Assembly (NCBI RefSeq): GCF_900110765.1
Contig: NZ_FOEO01000031.1
Coordinates: forward strand, 1-64,000
Reading direction: 5' to 3'
From: Pseudomonas sp. NFACC02
Lineage (GTDB): Bacteria; Pseudomonadota; Gammaproteobacteria; Pseudomonadales; Pseudomonadaceae
Length of the DNA stretch: 64,000 nucleotides
Position numbers and translations under genes: made by a program. The notes under the pieces are model-generated. The model ran no database searches. It was not told the origin of the DNA and worked only from the letters and a program-made list of their open reading frames with translations. How positions within the stretch are numbered: the first letter of the stretch is position 1; each line of letters begins with the position of its first letter. Shown here in pieces: positions 58,123 to 64,000 of this stretch.

Positions 58123-61100
58123 TCAGTTAACCCACACGCGCGCATTGCGGAACATGCGCATCCACGCGCCGTCCTCGCTCCACTCATCCGGACGCCACGA
58201 GTTGTTCACCGCACGGAACACGCGCTCAGGGTGCGGCATCATGATGGTGACGCGACCGTCGCGGGTGGTCAGGCCCGTGATACCGCGCGGCGAGCCGTTC
58301 GGGTTGGCCGGATAGGTTTCAGTGACCTTGCCGTGGTTGTCGACGAAACGCATCGCGACGGTGCCGGACAGATCGCTTTCAAGCAGTGCTTCAGGCGACT
58401 TGAATTCCGCATGACCTTCACCGTGAGCGATGGCGATCGGCATGCGCGAACCGGCCATGCCTTGCAGGAAGATCGACGCCGATTTCTGGATTTCGACCAT
58501 CGCCACGCGCGCTTCGAACTGCTCGGAACGGTTACGCACGAAGTGCGGCCAGAACTCGCTGCCCGGAATCAGCTCGTGCAGGTTGGACATCATCTGGCAA
58601 CCGTTGCACACGCCCAGCGCGAAGCTGTCGGTACGCTCGAAGAAGCCCTGGAAGGCATCACGGGCGCGGCTGTTGAACAGGGCCGACTTGGCCCAGCCTT
58701 CACCGGCACCCAGCACGTCACCGTAGGAGAAGCCGCCACAGGCGACCAGGCCTTTGAAGTCGTTCAGGTCGACACGACCCGCGAGGATGTCGCTCATGTG
58801 CACGTCAACCGAGGCGAAACCGGCGCGGTCGAACGCAGCCGCCATCTCGACCTGACCGTTCACACCCTGCTCACGCAGGACCGCCACTTGCGGGCGCACG
58901 CCTTTCTTGATGTAAGGCGCAGCAATGTCTTCGTTGACGTCGTAGCCGAGCTTGACGCTCAGGCCCGGGTTGTCTTCTTCCAGCAGCCCGTCGAACTCCT
59001 GATCGGCGCAGTCGGCGTTGTCACGCAGACGCTGGATCTGGTAGCTGGTCTCGCTCCACTGACGTTGCAGCAGACGACGATCACCCTTGAACAGCGCCTC
59101 GCCATTCAGGCTGATGGTCACTTCGCTGTTGTTGACCGGCTGACCGATGACCGCAACACAGTTCTCGCCCAGGCCGGCAGCGCTGAACTGAGCGAGTACC
59201 ACTGGCGTCGCATCGTGACGCACCTGAATCACCGCACCCAACTCTTCGTTGAAGAGGATGGCCGCGACTTTTTCACGCTTGCCGGTCAGGGTTTCAAGTT
59301 GCAGTTTCAGACCACAGTGACCGGCGAAGGCCATTTCCAGCACGGTCGCCATCAGGCCACCGTCGGAACGGTCATGGTAAGCCAGCAGATGGCCGTCGGC
59401 GTTCAAGCCCTGAATCACGGCGAAGAACGCTTTCAGGTCTTCAGCGTCATCGACGTCCGGCGCAGCCTTGCCCAGCTTGCCGTGGGTCTGCGCAAGAATC
59501 GACGCCCCCATGCGGTTCTTGCCACGGCCCAGGTCGATCAGGATCAGATCGGTCAAGCCCTTGTCCATGCGCAACTGCGGCGTCAGGGTGCCACGAATGT
59601 CCGTGACCGGCGCAAAGCCGGTGACGATCAGCGACATCGGCGAAGTGACGGTTTTTTCCGTACCTTCATCGCTCCAGCGGGTCTTCATGGACATGGAGTC
59701 CTTGCCCACCGGAATGGTGATGCCCAGCTCGGGGCACAATTCCATGCCGACCGCTTTCACGGTGTCGTACAAACGAGCGTCTTCGCCCGGGTGACCGGCA
59801 GCGGACATCCAGTTGGCCGACAGCTTGATGTCGGAAATCTTGCCGATGCGCGAAGCCGCAATGTTGGTCAGGGTCTCGCCGATCGCCATGCGACCGGAGG
59901 CCGGTGCATCCAGCAATGCCAGCGGTGTGCGCTCGCCCATGGCCATGGCTTCACCGGTGTAGACGTCGAAGCTGGTCGCGGTGACAGCCACGTCAGCCAC
60001 AGGCACCTGCCAAGGGCCGACCATCTGATCGCGATTGACCAGGCCGGTAATGCTGCGGTCGCCAATGGTGATCAGGAAGTTCTTGCTCGCCACCGCCGGG
60101 TGATGCAGTACGCGCTGGACGCTTTCTTCGAGGTCGAGGGTGCTTGGGTCAAAATCGTCGCCCAGCTCGGCTTCACGATTGGCCGAACGGTGCATGCGCG
60201 GCGCCTTGCCGAGCAATACTTCCAGCGGCATGTCCACAGGGCTGTTACCGAAGTGACTGTCGGTCACGGTCAGTTGCGGCTCTTCGGTGGCTTCACCGAC
60301 GACGGCAAACGGACAACGCTCACGTTCGCAGATGGCTTTGAAGCGCTCGAAATCAGGCGCGCTGACGGCCAGAACATAACGCTCCTGAGACTCGTTGCTC
60401 CAGATTTCCAGCGGCGCCATGCCTGGCTCGTCGTTCGGCACGTTGCGCAATTCGAAACGGCCGCCACGGCCACCGTCGTTGACCAGTTCAGGGAAGGCGT
60501 TGGACAGACCACCTGCACCGACGTCGTGAATGAATGCGATCGGGTTCTTGTCGCCCAACTGCCAGCAGCGGTCGATCACCTCCTGGCAACGACGCTCCAT
60601 TTCAGGGTTTTCCCGCTGGACCGATGCGAAATCCAGATCAGCCGAGCTGGTGCCGGTCGCCATAGAGGAAGCCGCGCCACCGCCCAGGCCAATCAGCATC
60701 GCCGGACCGCCCAGCACGATCAGCTTGGCGCCGACGGTGATTTCGCCCTTCTGCACGTGCTCTGCGCGGATGTTGCCCATACCGCCCGCCAGCATGATCG
60801 GCTTGTGGTAACCACGGACTTCTTCGCCGTGCGGGGTGTCGATCGACTGCTCGAACGTACGGAAGTAGCCGGTCAGCGCCGGACGACCGAATTCGTTGTT
60901 GAACGCGGCGCCGCCCAGCGGGCCTTCGATCATGATGTCCAGCGGGGTCACGATGCGCTCAGGCTTGCCGTATGGCTTCTCCCAAGGCTGTTCGAAACCC
61001 GGAATGTTCAGGTTGGAAACGGTGAAGCCCGTCAGGCCGGCTTTCGGCTTGGCGCCACGGCCGGTCGCGCCTTCGTCGCGGATCTCGCCACCGGAGCCGG

Positions 61101-62022
61101 TGGATGCGCCCGGGAACGGAGCGATCGCGGTCGGGTGGTTGTGAGTCTCGACCTTCATCAGGATGTGCACCGGCTCCTGCACCGCACCGTACTGGCGGGT
61201 TTCAGGGTTCGGGAAGAAACGACCCGCCACGCTGCCGACGATGACCGATGCGTTGTCCTTGTACGCGGACAGAACGCCTTCGTTGTGCATCTGGTAGGTG
61301 TTCTTGATCATGCCGAACAGGCTCTTTTCCTGGCTCTGACCGTCGATGTCCCAACTGGCGTTGAAGATCTTGTGGCGGCAGTGCTCGGAGTTCGCCTGGG
61401 CGAACATCATCAGCTCGATGTCGTGCGGGTTGCGTTTCAGGCCGGTGAACGCATTGACCAGATAATCGATCTCGTCTTCGGCCAGGGCCAGGCCCAGCTC
61501 GACGTTGGCTTTTTCCAGCGCGGCGCGACCGCCACCCAGCACATCGACCGCGGTCAGCGGCTTGGGCTCGGCGTGGCTGAACAAGCCTGCTGCCTGCTCC
61601 AGCGCGCCCAGGACCAGTTGGGTCATGCGGTCGTGCAGGTTGTCGGCGATGATTTGTGCTTCAGCTTCGCTGAACTGACCTTCTACATAGAAGGCAATGC
61701 CGCGCTCCAGACGCTGGATCTTGGTCAGGCTGCAATTGCGGGCGATGTCGGTGGCCTTGCTCGACCACGGCGAAATGGTGCCGAAACGCGGCAGCACCAG
61801 GAACAGACGACCACGAGGCTCTTGAACCGGCACACTGGGGCCGTATTTCAACAGACGCGCAAGGACTTGCTGCTCATCCTCTGTCAGGACGCCGGTAACC
61901 TCAGCGAAGTGAGCGAATTCAGCGTACAGGCCACTCACAGCCGGAACTTTATCGTTCAGCTGCTCAAGTAATTTCTTGTGGCGGAAGGCGGAAAGGGCGG
62001 GAGCACCACGCAAGATCAACAT
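58123..62022 (-). CDS. purL: Phosphoribosylformylglycinamidine synthase (large PurL)
   Basis: 1299 residues from the ATG at 62022 (MLILRGAPALSAFRHKKLLEQL), the usual single-chain form of gammaproteobacteria. Linker and PurM-like domains are followed by the glutaminase at the C-terminus with the nucleophile Cys in ALGVCNGCQMMSN and the His-Glu pair in AHGEGHAEF. It converts FGAR, glutamine and ATP to FGAM in purine synthesis. The frame continues 120 codons upstream but these overlap the divergent mltF control region and are not used. The small YqfO-like gene follows 6 bp after its stop. Confidence 0.98.
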   Translation of the reverse strand: MLILRGAPALSAFRHKKLLEQLNDKVPAVSGLYAEFAHFAEVTGVLTEDEQQVLARLLKYGPSVPVQEPRGRLFLVLPRFGTISPWSSKATDIARNCSLTKIQRLERGIAFYVEGQFSEAEAQIIADNLHDRMTQLVLGALEQAAGLFSHAEPKPLTAVDVLGGGRAALEKANVELGLALAEDEIDYLVNAFTGLKRNPHDIELMMFAQANSEHCRHKIFNASWDIDGQSQEKSLFGMIKNTYQMHNEGVLSAYKDNASVIVGSVAGRFFPNPETRQYGAVQEPVHILMKVETHNHPTAIAPFPGASTGSGGEIRDEGATGRGAKPKAGLTGFTVSNLNIPGFEQPWEKPYGKPERIVTPLDIMIEGPLGGAAFNNEFGRPALTGYFRTFEQSIDTPHGEEVRGYHKPIMLAGGMGNIRAEHVQKGEITVGAKLIVLGGPAMLIGLGGGAASSMATGTSSADLDFASVQRENPEMERRCQEVIDRCWQLGDKNPIAFIHDVGAGGLSNAFPELVNDGGRGGRFELRNVPNDEPGMAPLEIWSNESQERYVLAVSAPDFERFKAICERERCPFAVVGEATEEPQLTVTDSHFGNSPVDMPLEVLLGKAPRMHRSANREAELGDDFDPSTLDLEESVQRVLHHPAVASKNFLITIGDRSITGLVNRDQMVGPWQVPVADVAVTATSFDVYTGEAMAMGERTPLALLDAPASGRMAIGETLTNIAASRIGKISDIKLSANWMSAAGHPGEDARLYDTVKAVGMELCPELGITIPVGKDSMSMKTRWSDEGTEKTVTSPMSLIVTGFAPVTDIRGTLTPQLRMDKGLTDLILIDLGRGKNRMGASILAQTHGKLGKAAPDVDDAEDLKAFFAVIQGLNADGHLLAYHDRSDGGLMATVLEMAFAGHCGLKLQLETLTGKREKVAAILFNEELGAVIQVRHDATPVVLAQFSAAGLGENCVAVIGQPVNNSEVTISLNGEALFKGDRRLLQRQWSETSYQIQRLRDNADCADQEFDGLLEEDNPGLSVKLGYDVNEDIAAPYIKKGVRPQVAVLREQGVNGQVEMAAAFDRAGFASVDVHMSDILAGRVDLNDFKGLVACGGFSYGDVLGAGEGWAKSALFNSRARDAFQGFFERTDSFALGVCNGCQMMSNLHELIPGSEFWPHFVRNRSEQFEARVAMVEIQKSASIFLQGMAGSRMPIAIAHGEGHAEFKSPEALLESDLSGTVAMRFVDNHGKVTETYPANPNGSPRGITGLTTRDGRVTIMMPHPERVFRAVNNSWRPDEWSEDGAWMRMFRNARVWVN

Positions 62023-62223
62023 CGTCGGGACAGCCTCGGGGAAGGGGGTGTGCTTTGAGGCCGTGCATTCTAGCCTAAACCGGGGGCTTTCGGCACCCGT
62101 AACAAAGGCTTCTGCGCATCCGAATGTCGGTGTTTGCGGATCCCTACCGAGATGAGTAAAGAATCCGACTGCTCTATCAGACGCGATCATCTCTGTCGAG
62201 ATATGGCGGTCAGTGCGCTTTGC

Positions 62224-62239
62224 GTATACTGCACCGATG
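62224..62239 (+). promoter_or_regulatory. Possible -10 element giving a leaderless or short-leader mltF mRNA
   Basis: TATACT at 62225-62230 lies 7 bp before the ATG at 62237, so transcription starting at the usual distance would begin at or beside the A of the start codon. No Shine-Dalgarno is visible before that ATG. I did not find a convincing -35 hexamer, so support is moderate to weak. Confidence 0.35.
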
Positions 62240-63697
62240 TTTTCCCCATCTGATTTCCGCCCACGCTGCGCCAAGTGGCTCATCGCAACCGGAATCTTCC
62301 TGCTGCTCGGTGCCTGTGTTGAGAAACCCAACACGCTGGAACGAGTCAAGGAGGATGGCGTTCTGCGCGTCGTCACCCGCAACAGCCCGGCGACCTACTT
62401 CCAGGATCGCAACGGTGAAACCGGTTTCGAGTACGAACTGGTCAAGCGTTTCGCCGACGATCTGGGCGTGGAACTGAAGATCGAGACCGCTGACAACCTC
62501 GACGACCTGTTCGACCAGATGAACAAACCCGGCGGCCCGGTACTCGCAGCGGCCGGCCTGGTCAGCACAGAGAACCGCGCCAAACAGGTCCGTTTCTCGC
62601 ATTCCTACCTTGAAGTCACGCCTCAGGTCATTTACCGAAACGGTCAGTCGCGCCCTACCGATCCGAGCGACCTGGTGGGCAAGCGCATTCTGGTGCTCAA
62701 GGGCAGCAGCCACGCCGAGCAACTGGCGGCATTGAAGGTCAAGTATCCCGGCATCAACTATGAAGAGTCCGATCAGGTCGAAGTCGTCGACCTGCTGCGC
62801 ATGGTCGATGAAGGCCAGATCGACCTGACGCTGGTGGACTCCAACGAACTGGCCATGAATCAGGTCTATTTCCCCAACGTGCGCGTGGCGTTCGATCTGG
62901 GTGACGGGCGCGACCAACGCTGGGCCGTGGCATTGGGCGATGACAACAGCCTGCTCAACGAAATCAACGCCTTCCTCGACAAGGTGCAGAAGAACGGCAT
63001 GCTGCAGCGGCTCAAGGATCGCTATTACGGCCATGTCGACGTGCTGGGTTACGTCGGCGCCTACACCTTCGCCCAGCACTTGCAGGAACGTCTGCCCAAA
63101 TACGAGAAGCACTTTCAGGCTGCCGCCAAGCAGGAACAGGTGGACTGGCGTTTGCTCGCAGCCATCGGCTATCAAGAATCGTTGTGGCAGCCGGCGGTGA
63201 CGTCCAAGACCGGCGTTCGCGGCCTGATGATGCTGACCCAGAGCACCGCGCAAGCGATGGGTGTTTCCAACCGGCTGGACGCCAAGCAAAGCATTCAAGG
63301 TGGCGCCAAGTACTTCGCCTACGTGAAGGATCAACTGGAGGACACGATCCAGGAACCGGATCGCACCTGGCTGGCGCTCGCGTCCTACAACATCGGCACG
63401 GGGCACCTCGACGACGCGCGCAAGTTGGCGGAAAGCGAAGGCCTGAACCCGAACAAATGGCTGGACGTGAAAAAGATGCTGCCGCGCCTCTCGCAGAAGA
63501 AGTGGTACAGCAAGACCCGCTATGGATACGCCCGAGGGGGCGAGCCTGTCAGTTTCGTTGCGAACATCCGCCGTTACTACGACATCCTGACGTGGGTGAC
63601 CCAGCCGCAGTTGGAAGGCAGTCAGGTGGCAGAAGGCAACCTCCATGTCCCGGGCGTGGACAAGACCAAACCGCCAGAAGAAAAAGCCCCGCTCTGA
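62237..63697 (+). CDS. mltF: Membrane-bound lytic murein transglycosylase F
   Basis: 486 residues from the ATG at 62237, matching the start of P. aeruginosa MltF (a GTG eight codons upstream is possible). Lipoprotein signal with lipobox LLGAC (about residue 25-27 of the product). An ABC-type solute-binding-like domain (about 35-260; LRVVTRNSPATYFQDRNGETGFEYELVKRFA) precedes the SLT domain with catalytic E314 in GYQESLWQP, then TGVRGLMMLTQSTAQAMG and YNIGTGHL. It cleaves peptidoglycan to anhydro-muropeptides, and its sensor domain binds muropeptides or amino-acid-like ligands. It diverges from purL. Confidence 0.96.
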   Translation: MFSPSDFRPRCAKWLIATGIFLLLGACVEKPNTLERVKEDGVLRVVTRNSPATYFQDRNGETGFEYELVKRFADDLGVELKIETADNLDDLFDQMNKPGGPVLAAAGLVSTENRAKQVRFSHSYLEVTPQVIYRNGQSRPTDPSDLVGKRILVLKGSSHAEQLAALKVKYPGINYEESDQVEVVDLLRMVDEGQIDLTLVDSNELAMNQVYFPNVRVAFDLGDGRDQRWAVALGDDNSLLNEINAFLDKVQKNGMLQRLKDRYYGHVDVLGYVGAYTFAQHLQERLPKYEKHFQAAAKQEQVDWRLLAAIGYQESLWQPAVTSKTGVRGLMMLTQSTAQAMGVSNRLDAKQSIQGGAKYFAYVKDQLEDTIQEPDRTWLALASYNIGTGHLDDARKLAESEGLNPNKWLDVKKMLPRLSQKKWYSKTRYGYARGGEPVSFVANIRRYYDILTWVTQPQLEGSQVAEGNLHVPGVDKTKPPEEKAPL

Positions 63698-63787
63698 TCA
63701 CTGCCTGCACGACGACCCGACTGCCCACGGTTACGGTGGGCGCCTTACTGACGAATGCGCTGGGTCAACACCCTCAACAGTGACTGC

Positions 63788-63847
63788 CCCACCGCATTCG
63801 TCCGAATTGCGGCCCATACCCTCGTAACCTCGGACGTCTCCCACAGG
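63788..63847 (-). repeat. Half copy of the 28.9-kb tandem-repeat unit, opposite strand
   Basis: CGCATTCGTCCGAATTGCGGCCCATACCCTCGTAACCTCGGACG, read on the minus strand, matches the insertion-bearing unit near 29150-29200 (GGGTCTGGGCCGCAATTCGGACGAA). Only one arm is present. Confidence 0.65.
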
Positions 63848-63885
63848 GATCTCGTCGTTTCAAAGAACTTAGAACGACGCAGAAA

Positions 63886-64000
63886 CTGTAGGAGCGCGCT
63901 TGCCCGCGATCTGGCGCGCAGCGGCAGCAAAATCAGGCGACTTGGTTGTGCCAGACACTCCGCATGCACCGGTTTTACTGCCGGTTCCCGGCAGATCGCG
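63886..64000 (+). repeat. REPIN-type repeat, long-spacer family, truncated at window end
   Basis: CTGTAGGAGCGCGCTTGCCC arm, then GGCAGCAAAATCAGGCGACTTGG spacer and CGGTTCCCGGCAGATCGCG. It is closest to the element at 127-259 in opposite orientation; the second arm lies beyond the window. Within 63698-64000 I see only this and the half-copy before it, no gene. Confidence 0.7.

Noticed and set aside
58081..61971. A 1296-codon open frame on the plus strand opposite purL
   Set aside because: It lies wholly antisense to purL, a gene with clear motifs and full length. High-GC Pseudomonas genes commonly leave long open antisense frames; its translation is His/Arg/Val-rich with no family pattern.

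Overview
The window looks like a chromosomal segment of a Pseudomonas species from the fluorescens/syringae/putida side of the genus. Reasons: a complete wspABCDEFR operon, a DUF3509-type small protein (a family I know only from Pseudomonas), many 'GTAGGAGC...' REP/REPIN palindromes, and a housekeeping order (lysS-prfB-wsp ... recJ ... thrC-hom-dsbC-xerD ... rplS-trmD-rimM-rpsP-ffh-ypjD-corB ... purT ... purL-mltF) that matches, from memory, the PA3700-PA3764 region of P. aeruginosa PAO1. No rRNA, tRNA, CRISPR array, transposase or prophage gene was seen.

Layout. 0-4.4 kb: a small membrane protein, an alpha/beta-hydrolase lipoprotein, a QEGLA/HExxxH-motif protein, a lipoprotein and a TetR regulator, all on the minus strand. 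4.6-7.4 kb: lysS and prfB (the latter with its programmed +1 frameshift). 7.7-16.3 kb: the seven-gene Wsp surface-sensing system, ending in the diguanylate cyclase WspR. It is bracketed by direct copies of one 111-bp hairpin repeat, one copy downstream and three in tandem upstream. 17-26.5 kb: a DUF533 protein, then on the plus strand a LysR regulator, an aldehyde dehydrogenase, a YdcSTUV-type polyamine ABC transporter and a second aldehyde dehydrogenase (PatD). 26.5-34.7 kb: an orphan hybrid histidine kinase, a tandem repeat array, an Old Yellow Enzyme, recJ, yaeQ, a periplasmic binding protein and a DUF3509 protein.

35-40.8 kb: a three-gene Roc/Sad-like system (LuxR-type response regulator, REC-EAL phosphodiesterase, BvgS-like unorthodox kinase with two periplasmic binding domains). 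40.9-50 kb: thrC, hom, dsbC, xerD, then the ribosomal-protein/tRNA-modification operon and ffh. 50-58 kb: ypjD, corB-like, an MFS transporter, purT, DUF1289, a gamma carbonic anhydrase, two Nudix hydrolases, an L,D-transpeptidase and a YqfO-like protein. 58-63.7 kb: purL and divergent mltF.

How it fits together: two separate cyclic-di-GMP systems sit about 20 kb apart, one making the messenger (Wsp) and one degrading it (Roc-like). The transport block probably imports a polyamine or related amine and oxidises the derived aminoaldehyde towards GABA. Most intergenic regions carry REPIN-type hairpins in at least three sequence families. All functional statements are inferred from sequence; no search or structure prediction was run.
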